Below, piece after piece: positions 1 to 7,523 of a stretch of 64,000 nucleotides of DNA (the stretch's first letter is position 1; each line of letters begins with the position of its first letter). Where the stretch lies: assembly GCF_001269365.1 (NCBI RefSeq), contig NZ_CXOM01000004.1, forward strand, positions 186,001-250,000. The letters are read 5' to 3'. The notes beneath the pieces were generated by a model, which had not been told where the DNA came from, did not search any database, and saw only the letters and a list, made by a program, of their open reading frames with translations. The stretch is from Limnohabitans sp. Rim11. GTDB taxonomy: Bacteria; Pseudomonadota; Gammaproteobacteria; Burkholderiales; Burkholderiaceae_C. A program made the translations under genes and the position numbers.

Positions 1-767
1 ACAAAAATAACAGAGCCTACCGTTGCGGCCATGGCGGGTTCTGTGACGTAAGTGCTGCCACCGATCACGCCAGCCAATCCGGCCAGGCCTGTACCGGCAC
101 CAAACACCAGCATGAACACGCGAGGCACATTGTGACCCAGTGATTCAACTGCCTCAGGATGTGTCAGCGCGGCCTGAATCACCAAGCCAATGCGTGTTTT
201 GGTGAGGAGTAGCCAGAGCGAAATCAACATCATCAATGCCACGATCATCATGAAACCGCGAGTGGCTGGAAACGGTGTGCAAACCAATCGGATGGTGGTA
301 TCAGCTGCCTTGCACATTTCGGCAGGCGCTGCGCCCCATATCAATTGCAAGCCATCGATGGAGTGATTAACCAAGGTAAAGGCTGCACCCCGAAGAATTT
401 CGGGAGGTGTGAAATCGACTGCAGTTCGGCCCCAAATGAGCTGAACCAACTCATAAACAATGTAGGACAAACCAAAGGTGACCAGCAATTCAGGCACGTG
501 ACCGAACTTGTGCACTTTGCGCAAGGACAAGCGCTCAAAAAGAACACCTGTTGCGCCCACCAAAATAGGCGCCACCAACAAGGCGGGCCAAAACCCAATG
601 ATGCTGGTTAAGGTGTAACCAAAATAAGCACCGATCATGTAGAACGATGCGTGCGCAAAATTCAAAACGCCCATCATGCTGAAGATCAGGGTCAAGCCTG
701 AACTGAGCATGAATAACAACAACCCGTAGCTCAAACCATTGAGCATGGAGATGATGAAGAACTCCAT
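1..767 (-). CDS. livH: Branched-chain amino acid ABC transporter permease, LivH type (partial, 3' end outside window)
   Basis: This is an inner-membrane permease of the LivH/LivM family, which forms the channel of an ABC importer for branched-chain amino acids or related substrates. Translation from the ATG at 765-767 gives a hydrophobic protein beginning MEFFIISMLNGLSYG, with the family-typical N-terminal segment LTLIFSMMGVLNFAHASFYM. About 255 codons are present and the frame is open to the left edge; LivH proteins are usually about 290-310 residues, so only the C-terminal end is missing. It follows the binding-protein gene on the same strand after about 90 nt that contain a terminator-like hairpin. 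The remaining transporter genes (livM, livG, livF) would be expected beyond the window. Confidence in the family is high; the exact substrate is not shown by the sequence. Confidence 0.88.
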   Translation of the reverse strand, partial: MEFFIISMLNGLSYGLLLFMLSSGLTLIFSMMGVLNFAHASFYMIGAYFGYTLTSIIGFWPALLVAPILVGATGVLFERLSLRKVHKFGHVPELLVTFGLSYIVYELVQLIWGRTAVDFTPPEILRGAAFTLVNHSIDGLQLIWGAAPAEMCKAADTTIRLVCTPFPATRGFMMIVALMMLISLWLLLTKTRIGLVIQAALTHPEAVESLGHNVPRVFMLVFGAGTGLAGLAGVIGGSTYVTEPAMAATVGSVIF

Positions 768-799
768 AAAACTACTTTCCGCCACCCATGGCAAGTCAC

Positions 800-841
800 A
801 AAAAACAAGATGGGCCCGACACCCTGAGGAGCGGGCCCATC
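800..841 (-). terminator. Rho-independent terminator-like hairpin between livK and livH
   Basis: On the minus strand GATGGGCCCG (arm at 832-841) pairs with CGGGCCCATC (arm at 809-818) across a 13-nt loop. This 10-bp GC-rich stem is followed by CTTGTTTTTTG. It starts 16 nt after the livK stop and ends before livH. Being inside an apparent operon, it probably lowers read-through into the permease genes so that more binding protein is made, a common arrangement in binding-protein-dependent transporters. Confidence 0.8.
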
Positions 842-857
842 CGAAGACTCACATTAA

Positions 858-2093
858 TTAAGCTGGACGCTTCATCTGGCAGCTGGTGGGTGTGCTGGAA
901 ATGTAGGATGGGAATTCCTTCACAGGCACCAAAGTCATGCCAGTGTTTTCAACACTGTAGTTGTACTTTTTATCAACTTTGCTCCATACCGTGAGGTACA
1001 AAGGCTGTTGCAACTGGTGATCGGCCTTGCGCATTTCAACTTCACCGTTGAACACGCTGGTAGTCTTGAGGCCAGACATGGCAGCAGCGACTTTGACGGG
1101 GTCTGTTGATTTGGCTTTGGCCATGGCATCGCCCAAGGTGGCGAAGATGCTATGGACTGAGCCAGTGTAGAAGTCGTCGTTGAACTTGGCCTTGAACTCA
1201 TCTTGCCATTTGTCCATCTGGCCACCCATTTTGTAGTGACCATAGGCAATTTGGAAGACTCGGCCTTCACCGCTCTTGCCCAAGGCTGTAGGTGTGCCTG
1301 TAACGCCAGTGTAGTATGTGTAGAAGTTGCCTGTGTAACCACCTTCGTTGGCAGCTTTCACCAACAAGGCCAAATCAGAGCCCCAGTTGCCTGTGACCAC
1401 AGAGTCGGCGCCAGATGCTTTGATCTTGGCGATGTAAGGTGCAAAGTCACGAACTTGTGCCAAAGGATGCAAGTCTTCGCCAACGATTTGAACGTCAGGA
1501 CGCTTGCGATTGATACCTTCTTTGAAGAACTTGGCCACTTGGTGACCGTGTGAATAGTTTTGGTTCAGCAAGAATACTTTTTTGGTTTCTGGACGATCTT
1601 TCATGAACGTCGTCAGAGCTTCCATTTTCATGGAAGTGTCTGCGTCGAAACGGAAGTGCCAGTAGCTGCACTTGCTGTTGGTGAAATCAGGATCCACTGC
1701 GGAGTGGTTCAAGAAAATAATTTCTTTGCCAGGGTTGCGCTCGTTGTGTTTGTTGACTGCTTCAATCAAAGCACCTGCCACACCAGAGCCATTGCCTTGT
1801 GTGATGTAACGAATGCCTTGGTCGGTGGCGGCCTTCAAGACGTTCAAGCTTTCGGCGGGGCTGAGTTTGTTGTCAAAACCAACCACTTCAAATTTGACGC
1901 CGGCTTTGTTGATCGCGCTGTATTTCTCAGCAAAGAATTGGAAACTCTTAAGTTGATTGTTGCCCACGGGTGCCATCAGGCCAGACAAGGGGTCAATCCA
2001 TGCGATCTTGACGGTTTCGCCTTTTTGGGCGTGGGCACCGAATGCGCAAAAAGCCACTGCGGCGACTGCGATTGAACGAACTGCAAATTTCAT
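858..2093 (-). CDS. livK: Branched-chain amino acid ABC transporter periplasmic substrate-binding protein
   Basis: This is the periplasmic solute receptor of a LivK-type (type I fold) importer. The 411-residue product has a clear Sec signal peptide (MKFAVRSIAVAAVAFCAFGAHA, cleavage near residue 22) followed by a family-like start (VKIAWIDPLSGLMAPVGNNQ). I chose the ATG at 2091-2093 because GGAGA lies 5 nt upstream; an in-frame TTG four codons earlier has no such site and would put ETH ahead of the signal peptide. livH follows on the same strand behind a terminator-like hairpin. The ligand cannot be read from the sequence: homologues of this length bind leucine-type amino acids, urea, amides or aromatic acids. 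The acyl-CoA ligase upstream hints at, but does not prove, an organic-acid substrate. Confidence 0.88.
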   Translation of the reverse strand: MKFAVRSIAVAAVAFCAFGAHAQKGETVKIAWIDPLSGLMAPVGNNQLKSFQFFAEKYSAINKAGVKFEVVGFDNKLSPAESLNVLKAATDQGIRYITQGNGSGVAGALIEAVNKHNERNPGKEIIFLNHSAVDPDFTNSKCSYWHFRFDADTSMKMEALTTFMKDRPETKKVFLLNQNYSHGHQVAKFFKEGINRKRPDVQIVGEDLHPLAQVRDFAPYIAKIKASGADSVVTGNWGSDLALLVKAANEGGYTGNFYTYYTGVTGTPTALGKSGEGRVFQIAYGHYKMGGQMDKWQDEFKAKFNDDFYTGSVHSIFATLGDAMAKAKSTDPVKVAAAMSGLKTTSVFNGEVEMRKADHQLQQPLYLTVWSKVDKKYNYSVENTGMTLVPVKEFPSYISSTPTSCQMKRPA

Positions 2094-2164
2094 GTGTGTC
2101 TCCAACTGTGAATGAGAAATTAACGTTGTGAGCGTAACTGTTTTATGTAATTTTTCGGTCGGGG

Positions 2165-2179
2165 TTTGCCCTAGGCAAA
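2165..2179. promoter_or_regulatory. 15-bp interrupted palindrome upstream of livK
   Basis: TTTGCC-CTA-GGCAAA is a perfect 6+3+6 inverted repeat about 72-86 nt before the livK start, in the only non-coding space between the ligase and livK. Its position fits an operator for a dimeric regulator. No -35/-10 pair could be assigned confidently around it. Confidence 0.4.
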
Positions 2180-2211
2180 TTCAAGCATCACCCCACCCCA
2201 AAAAAGGCTTC

Positions 2212-3840
2212 TCATGCACTTGGAAGTTTGTAATTTGAAAGCTGTTCGCGCAACTTGGTTTTCAACATCTTGCCTGTTGCGCCCAATGGAATGGCCTCTA
2301 CAAAAACAGCATCGTCAGGTATCTGCCACTTGGCTGTTTTGCCTTCGTAGAATTGCAACAACTCAGCAGCAGTCAAGTTGCTTCCAGGCTTTTTAACCAC
2401 ACAAACAATGGGCCTTTCATCCCACTTGGGGTGTGCCATACCGATGCAAGCGGCCATGGCCACATCGGGGTGACCCATCGCAATGTTTTCAATGTCAATT
2501 GAACTGATCCATTCGCCGCCCGACTTGATCACGTCTTTGCTGCGGTCTGTGATCTGCATGAAACCATCTTCGTCAATGGTTGCTACATCGCCTGTTGGAA
2601 ACCAACCTTCCACCAAAGCACCAGGGCCCTCTTGCTTGTAATATTCCCGAATGATCCAGGGACCCTTAACCAGCAAGTCGCCATAGGTTTTGCCATCGTG
2701 CGGCAAGTCTTCACCCGCATCGTTCACAATTTTCAAGTCCACACCAAAGATGCAACGCCCCTGCTTGAGGCGAATTTTCATTTGATCTTCAGCGGGTAAA
2801 GACAGATGTTTGTTTTTAAGTGTGCACAAGGTTCCCAAGGGGCTCATTTCTGTCATGCCCCAAGCATGCAAAACATCAACGCCATAGTCTTCATTGAATG
2901 CATCAATCATGGCGGGCGGACAAGCGGAGCCCCCAATCACAGTTCGTTTGAGCGATGAGAACCGCAGTTTGGCCGGTCTCATGTGACCCAACAGCATCTG
3001 CCACACCGTGGGCACACCCGCAGCAAATGTGACTTTTTCAGATTCGATCAACTCGTACACAGACTTGCCATCCAAAGCAGGTCCTGGGAAAACCAATTTG
3101 GCGCCTGTCATGGCCGCGCTATAGGGAATACCCCATGCATTCACATGGAACATGGGTACCACAGGCAAGATGGCGTCTCTTGCCGAAATGCACATCACAT
3201 CGGGCAATGCAGCGGCATAAGCGTGAAGCAATGTAGAGCGATGGCTGTACAACGCTGCTTTGGGGTTACCCGTGGTGCCACTGGTGTAGCACATGCTAGA
3301 TGCGGTGTTTTCGTCTAAATCGGGCCAGTCGTACTCAGTCGATTGGCCTTCAAGCAAAGCCTCATAACTCATTAAGTTGGGAATGCCTGAGTCGACTGGA
3401 AGCTTGTCTTTGTCACACAAAGCAACCCAATGCTTCACCGTGGTGCATCTGGCATGTACCGCTTGCACCAGTGGCAAAAAGGTCATGTCAAAACAAAGCA
3501 CTTGATCTTCGGCGTGATTGGCAATCCATACCACTTGGTCGGGGTGCAATCTGGGATTGAGGGTATGCAAGACTCTTCCTGAGCCGCTGACACCAAAGTA
3601 AAGCTCTAAATGTCGATAGCCATTCCAGGCCAGCGTAGCGACGCGATCGCCTTGGGCCAGTTTGAGATTGTCCAGCACATGGGCAACTTGGCGTGATCGT
3701 TTGGCCACATCACCCCAGGTGTATCTGTGAATGTCGCCCTCGACACGCCTCGAAACAACCTCGCCATCATGGTGATGGCGGTTTGCAAATTCAATCAAAG
3801 AAGAAATCAGCAATGACTGCTGCTGCATGAGTCCCAACAT
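2212..3840 (-). CDS. Acyl-CoA ligase (AMP-binding, medium/long-chain or 3-methylthiopropionyl-CoA ligase type)
   Basis: This is an ANL-superfamily enzyme that activates a carboxylic acid with ATP and joins it to CoA. The adenylation P-loop [10 protein letters not shown] is present, as are the WGMTEMSP core motif, the hinge-region [17 protein letters not shown] and the C-terminal catalytic lysine in [13 protein letters not shown] placed the start at the ATG 3838-3840 ([19 protein letters not shown]), where GAGG sits 5 nt upstream and the N-terminus matches family members; this gives 542 residues. A longer frame back to 3927 adds 29 unlikely residues. The N-terminal pattern and length resemble DmdB-like 3-(methylthio)propionyl-CoA ligases and generic fatty-acyl-CoA synthetases, which cannot be told apart by eye. 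It is divergent from selO with about 100 nt between them. Confidence 0.85.
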   Translation of the reverse strand: MLGLMQQQSLLISSLIEFANRHHHDGEVVSRRVEGDIHRYTWGDVAKRSRQVAHVLDNLKLAQGDRVATLAWNGYRHLELYFGVSGSGRVLHTLNPRLHPDQVVWIANHAEDQVLCFDMTFLPLVQAVHARCTTVKHWVALCDKDKLPVDSGIPNLMSYEALLEGQSTEYDWPDLDENTASSMCYTSGTTGNPKAALYSHRSTLLHAYAAALPDVMCISARDAILPVVPMFHVNAWGIPYSAAMTGAKLVFPGPALDGKSVYELIESEKVTFAAGVPTVWQMLLGHMRPAKLRFSSLKRTVIGGSACPPAMIDAFNEDYGVDVLHAWGMTEMSPLGTLCTLKNKHLSLPAEDQMKIRLKQGRCIFGVDLKIVNDAGEDLPHDGKTYGDLLVKGPWIIREYYKQEGPGALVEGWFPTGDVATIDEDGFMQITDRSKDVIKSGGEWISSIDIENIAMGHPDVAMAACIGMAHPKWDERPIVCVVKKPGSNLTAAELLQFYEGKTAKWQIPDDAVFVEAIPLGATGKMLKTKLREQLSNYKLPSA

Positions 3841-3942
3841 AACAACCTCAGGTATTTGATAAAACAAGCCGCTTTGTAGCACGAATGGCCAACGGCTTTC
3901 CAAAAACCAGTGGGACCACAAGTCCATCGAAAGGGACGGACA

Positions 3943-5430
3943 ATGTCAAACATGAACTGGATCAATCGTTTTGCCAAACTTGGCTCTGAATTTTCGGCCG
4001 AAGTACTGCCCTCCCCTGTGCCTAACCCCACGTGGGTCGCCCGCAATGAAGCATTGAGTCAATCGCTGGGGCTGCCGCAGGACTGGTTGAATGGACCAGA
4101 GGGCTTGGCTGTGTTTAGCGGCAACGGTCTTTGGGATGGCATGCAAGCTAGGGCCAGCGTTTACAGCGGCCATCAATTTGGTCAGTGGGCGGGTCAACTG
4201 GGCGATGGACGTGCTTTAAGCCTTGGTGAATTTAAATCTGACAAGGGCACGATCGAACTTCAATTGAAGGGTGCAGGCAAAACGCCTTTCTCGAGAATGG
4301 GCGACGGCCGTGCCGTTTTGCGCTCTAGCATTCGTGAGTATTTGTGCAGTGAAGCTATGGCGGGACTGGGCATACCGACGACACGCGCACTTTGCATCAC
4401 CACATCGCCACAAAAAGTCATTCGCGAAGACATCGAAACTGCGGCCATTGTGACGCGCACAGCTCCAAGCTTTATTCGCTTTGGTCACTTTGAACACTTT
4501 GCCAATCAGGTCTCTGCCCAAAGTTCTGACAACTTAAAACAGTTGGCTGATTTCACTTTGGCAAATTTTGTTCACTCTAGTCAGGATTTCTCTGACAACC
4601 CCTACGCCAATTTGCTTTATGAAGTGACGCAATCTACTGCGCAACTCATGGCGCAATGGCAATCGGTGGGCTTCTGTCATGGCGTCATGAACACAGACAA
4701 CATGAGCATCATGGGATTGACATTGGATTACGGGCCGTTTCAGTTTATGGATGGCTTTAATCCCAATCACATTTGCAACCATTCTGATCACATGGGCAGG
4801 TATGCTTATGGCCGCCAACCGCAAGTGGCTTATTGGAATTTATTTTGTTTGGGCCAAGCACTCATGCCATTGATTGAAACGCAAGAATTGGCCATGCGCG
4901 CTCTGGAATCTTACAAATCTAGTTTTGCTGATGCTTGGACATCCAAATTTTTGAACAAGCTAGGACTTGACGTATCGGATGCCCCAGATCAACTTGAAAA
5001 AGATAAATTGTTGTTGAATGACTTGCTAGAAAGACTGGCTGCAGAACAAGTCGATTTCACAGTTTTTTGGCGAAGACTCAGTAGTGCAGTCACTGAGTCC
5101 AGTGCTGATGCGCCCGCTTGGCGTTATGTTTCCGATTTATTCATCGATCAAGCAGCGTGGCAGTCGTGGCAAGTTCGGTACCTCGATCGCTTGGGGCAGC
5201 TTGACACCACCAAGTGCCAAGCACGCATGCTCAAAGTCAACCCCAAATACATTTTGCGAAATCATTTGGCTGAATCAGCCATTCAAAAATCTAAAATAGG
5301 CGATCATTCTGAAGTCGAAACACTGTTCAAGTTGTTACAGTCGCCATTTGATGATCAAGCAGACTTTGATCATTACGCCAATTTACCGCCTGCTTGGGCA
5401 TCATCGATCGAAATTAGCTGTTCGTCCTAA
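3943..5430 (+). CDS. selO: Protein adenylyltransferase SelO (YdiU/UPF0061)
   Basis: SelO is a pseudokinase-fold enzyme that transfers AMP from ATP to hydroxyl side chains of proteins and is linked to redox stress. The 495-residue product shows the family landmarks in order: [18 protein letters not shown] near residue 70, [23 protein letters not shown] near 110, [21 protein letters not shown] near 250, and a C-terminus ending CSS as in E. coli YdiU. The start at 3943 (MSNMNWI) has AAGGGA upstream; an earlier in-frame start at 3910 adds an unconserved stretch. It heads a same-strand run with msrB 5 nt behind it, which fits a shared redox role. Some homologues carry selenocysteine near the C-terminus, but here the codon is an ordinary cysteine followed by two serines. 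Confidence 0.93.
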   Translation: MSNMNWINRFAKLGSEFSAEVLPSPVPNPTWVARNEALSQSLGLPQDWLNGPEGLAVFSGNGLWDGMQARASVYSGHQFGQWAGQLGDGRALSLGEFKSDKGTIELQLKGAGKTPFSRMGDGRAVLRSSIREYLCSEAMAGLGIPTTRALCITTSPQKVIREDIETAAIVTRTAPSFIRFGHFEHFANQVSAQSSDNLKQLADFTLANFVHSSQDFSDNPYANLLYEVTQSTAQLMAQWQSVGFCHGVMNTDNMSIMGLTLDYGPFQFMDGFNPNHICNHSDHMGRYAYGRQPQVAYWNLFCLGQALMPLIETQELAMRALESYKSSFADAWTSKFLNKLGLDVSDAPDQLEKDKLLLNDLLERLAAEQVDFTVFWRRLSSAVTESSADAPAWRYVSDLFIDQAAWQSWQVRYLDRLGQLDTTKCQARMLKVNPKYILRNHLAESAIQKSKIGDHSEVETLFKLLQSPFDDQADFDHYANLPPAWASSIEISCSS

Positions 5431-5435
5431 TCGCC

Positions 5436-5849
5436 ATGAATTCAAAACCACACCCTAAAACTGATGAAGAATGGCGCGCATATTTGCGTGCCAAAGATGC
5501 AGAGCCTTTGGCTTTTGAGGTGACTCGCCGCGCTGCCACAGAAAGACCTTTTACCGGCAAGTACGAAACCCACTGGGAACCTGGCCAGTATCATTGTGTT
5601 TGCTGCGAAGCAAAGCTATTTGACTCAAGCACTAAGTTTGATGCCGGCTGCGGTTGGCCTTCTTTTTATCAAGCGGCCGAACCAGGCGCCATCCTTGATA
5701 AAGTAGACCGCAGCCACGGCATGGTCAGGGTTGAAAGTGTTTGCGCCCAATGTGGCGCTCATTTGGGCCATGTTTTTGAAGATGGCCCTAAACCAACCGG
5801 CTTGCGTTATTGCATGAACTCGGCATCCCTCCAATTTAAGAAGCCGTGA
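5436..5849 (+). CDS. msrB: Peptide-methionine (R)-S-oxide reductase
   Basis: MsrB reduces the R-diastereomer of methionine sulfoxide in proteins, normally with thioredoxin as donor. The 137-residue single-domain protein has the structural zinc cysteines ([11 protein letters not shown] and [13 protein letters not shown]), the GCGWPSF motif and the catalytic cysteine in [10 protein letters not shown]. No signal peptide is visible, so it should be cytoplasmic. It starts 5 nt after the selO stop and ends 1 nt before yciB, so the genes are very likely cotranscribed. No msrA domain is fused or adjacent. Confidence 0.96.
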   Translation: MNSKPHPKTDEEWRAYLRAKDAEPLAFEVTRRAATERPFTGKYETHWEPGQYHCVCCEAKLFDSSTKFDAGCGWPSFYQAAEPGAILDKVDRSHGMVRVESVCAQCGAHLGHVFEDGPKPTGLRYCMNSASLQFKKP

Positions 5850-5850
5850 C

Positions 5851-6426
5851 ATGAAAATTATTCTAGATTTATTTCCCATTTTGCTGTTCTTTGCGGCCTA
5901 CAAATACGCCAGCATTTATGAAGCGACAGCCGTTTTAATGGGCGCCACCGTAGTGCAAAGTTTGTTGATGTACAGAATGGAAGGCAAATTGGCGACCATG
6001 CAAAAGGCCAGTTTGGCGCTGATTTTGGTCTTTGGCAGCCTGACTTTGTTTTTTCAAGACGACCGTTTTATCAAGTTCAAACCAACGCTACTTTACGGGT
6101 GTTTGGCCTTGGCACTCTGGGTTTCCCAGTATGTTTTCAAAAGGAACCTGCTCCTTTCGATGCTAGGCAGCCAGGTCAAACTTCCGCTTCCAAAGTGGCA
6201 CAGCCTGAACCTTGCTTGGATAGGCTATTGCATCTTCATGGCCGCCATCAACGCGTATGTGGCAGCCTATTACGCCACAGAACAATGGGTTGATTTTAAA
6301 ATTTGGGGTTATATATTTCCGTTGACCTTCATCGTTGGAACGGGATTTTTTATTGCCAAATATGCCATTCAATCGCCAGAGGATGCTGATCAGAAGGCTG
6401 TTGAAAAAGGTCCCGAAGGTTCTTGA
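5851..6426 (+). CDS. yciB: Inner-membrane septation protein A family (YciB/IspZ)
   Basis: This 191-residue polytopic inner-membrane protein begins MKIILDLFPILLFFAAYKY, the signature N-terminus of the YciB/IspZ family. Five or so hydrophobic segments span most of its length, and the charged tail SPEDADQKAVEKGPEGS is probably cytoplasmic. The family has been tied to cell division and envelope integrity through interactions with elongation and division proteins; the biochemical function is not settled. It starts 1 nt after msrB and stops 1 nt before bolA, as in other Burkholderiales, where yciB-bolA-ppiC is a common trio. Confidence 0.93.
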   Translation: MKIILDLFPILLFFAAYKYASIYEATAVLMGATVVQSLLMYRMEGKLATMQKASLALILVFGSLTLFFQDDRFIKFKPTLLYGCLALALWVSQYVFKRNLLLSMLGSQVKLPLPKWHSLNLAWIGYCIFMAAINAYVAAYYATEQWVDFKIWGYIFPLTFIVGTGFFIAKYAIQSPEDADQKAVEKGPEGS

Positions 6427-6427
6427 T

Positions 6428-6715
6428 ATGCACAATTTGTCATCACTTTCCCCAGATACGTCGTGGCAACCACTGATGGCTCAAACCCTCGAAGCACAAT
6501 TCAGCCCCAGCTTTTTAGAGGTAATTGACGAAAGTTACCAACACGCTGGCCATTCTGGGGCCAGCGAATCGGGTCTAAACAGTCATTTCAGGGTTCGAAT
6601 TGCCTCTACCCAGTTTGAGGGGCTGACCCGCGTGCAGCGCCATCGGCTTGTGTATGATTCGCTCCAAGAATTCTTGGATCATGGCCTTCATGCCTTGGCC
6701 ATCGAGTTTCGATGA
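6428..6715 (+). CDS. bolA: BolA family protein
   Basis: This is a 95-residue BolA-like protein. The family has a KH-like fold, partners with monothiol glutaredoxins in [2Fe-2S] handling and in some members acts as a regulator of morphology genes. The conserved segment GLNSHFRVRIASTQFEGLTRVQRHR followed by VYDSLQEF and HALAIE is diagnostic. I set the start at 6428, where GAAGG lies about 9 nt upstream at the end of yciB; a longer frame from 6335 would sit inside yciB. An internal ATG at MAQTLEAQF is a possible shorter start. The histidine in LNSHFRV is the likely cluster ligand by analogy with BolA1-type proteins. Confidence 0.9.
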   Translation: MHNLSSLSPDTSWQPLMAQTLEAQFSPSFLEVIDESYQHAGHSGASESGLNSHFRVRIASTQFEGLTRVQRHRLVYDSLQEFLDHGLHALAIEFR

Positions 6716-6746
6716 TCGTTTATCTATTTGTTATTGAAAGAATTTC

Positions 6747-7520
6747 ATGAAAGTTTCTAAATTGGTCGTAAGTCTGTTGGCCGCTTTGAGTTTGTCTGCT
6801 TGGGCCCAAAATTTGGCCATCGTCAATGGCAAGCCTGTGCCAAGTTCACGCGTTGAAGCCTTGAAGCAGCAAGTTGAGCGCTCTGGTCGTCCCGTCACGC
6901 CTGAAATCTTGGCTCAAATTAAAGAAGAATTGATTGCACGTGAAATTTTCATGCAAGAGGCTCGCAAACGTGGCCTCGAAACTTCTGAAGATTACAAAGC
7001 GCAAATTGAATTGGCACGTCAAAGCTTGTTGATCCGTGAACTCTTTGCCAGCTTTCAGAAAAAGAACCCAGTCACAGATGCTGAAGTCAAAGCCGAATAC
7101 GACAAATTTGTGGCAGCCAATGGCGGCAAGGAATACCGTGCGCGTCACATCTTGGTTGAAAAAGAAGACGAAGCCAAGTCCTTGATTGCCGACATCAAAA
7201 AAGGCGCTAAGTTTGAAGACTTGGCCAAGAAAGCTTCCAAAGATCCAGGTTCTGGTGCCAATGGCGGCGACTTGGATTGGGCCAATGCTGCCAGTTATGT
7301 GCCTGAGTTTTCAAATGCCATGATCAAGCTTGAAAAAGGTCAGATGACCGACGCACCCGTCAAGAGCCAATTTGGTTTTCACATCATTCGTGTTGACGAT
7401 GTCCGTGAAGCCCAATTGCCCAAGCTGGATGAAGTGAAGCCACAAATTACGCAGCAATTGACGCAATCCAAATTGGCCAAGTACCAAGACGACTTGCGCG
7501 CCAAAGCAAAAGTTCAATAA
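6747..7520 (+). CDS. Periplasmic peptidyl-prolyl cis-trans isomerase, PpiC/parvulin type
   Basis: This is a secreted parvulin-type foldase that assists folding of envelope proteins. The 257-residue product has a signal peptide (MKVSKLVVSLLAALSLSAWA, cut before QNLA), an N-terminal SurA/PrsA-like helical segment (residues about 20-125) and one parvulin domain starting at YRARHILVEKEDEA, with DPGSGANGGDLDWA and SQFGFHIIRVDD in the expected places. It lies 31 nt after bolA on the same strand and ends only 3 nt from the convergent purL stop. A standalone rotamase of this type next to bolA and yciB is typical of Burkholderiales. No lipobox is seen, so it should be soluble in the periplasm. Confidence 0.9.
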   Translation: MKVSKLVVSLLAALSLSAWAQNLAIVNGKPVPSSRVEALKQQVERSGRPVTPEILAQIKEELIAREIFMQEARKRGLETSEDYKAQIELARQSLLIRELFASFQKKNPVTDAEVKAEYDKFVAANGGKEYRARHILVEKEDEAKSLIADIKKGAKFEDLAKKASKDPGSGANGGDLDWANAASYVPEFSNAMIKLEKGQMTDAPVKSQFGFHIIRVDDVREAQLPKLDEVKPQITQQLTQSKLAKYQDDLRAKAKVQ

Positions 7521-7523
7521 GTT

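Noticed and set aside
3843..3942. Acyl-CoA ligase and SelO frames overlapping at the 5' ends (3910-3927)
   Set aside because: The overlap comes from upstream extensions; the supported starts (3840 and 3943) leave a normal intergenic region.
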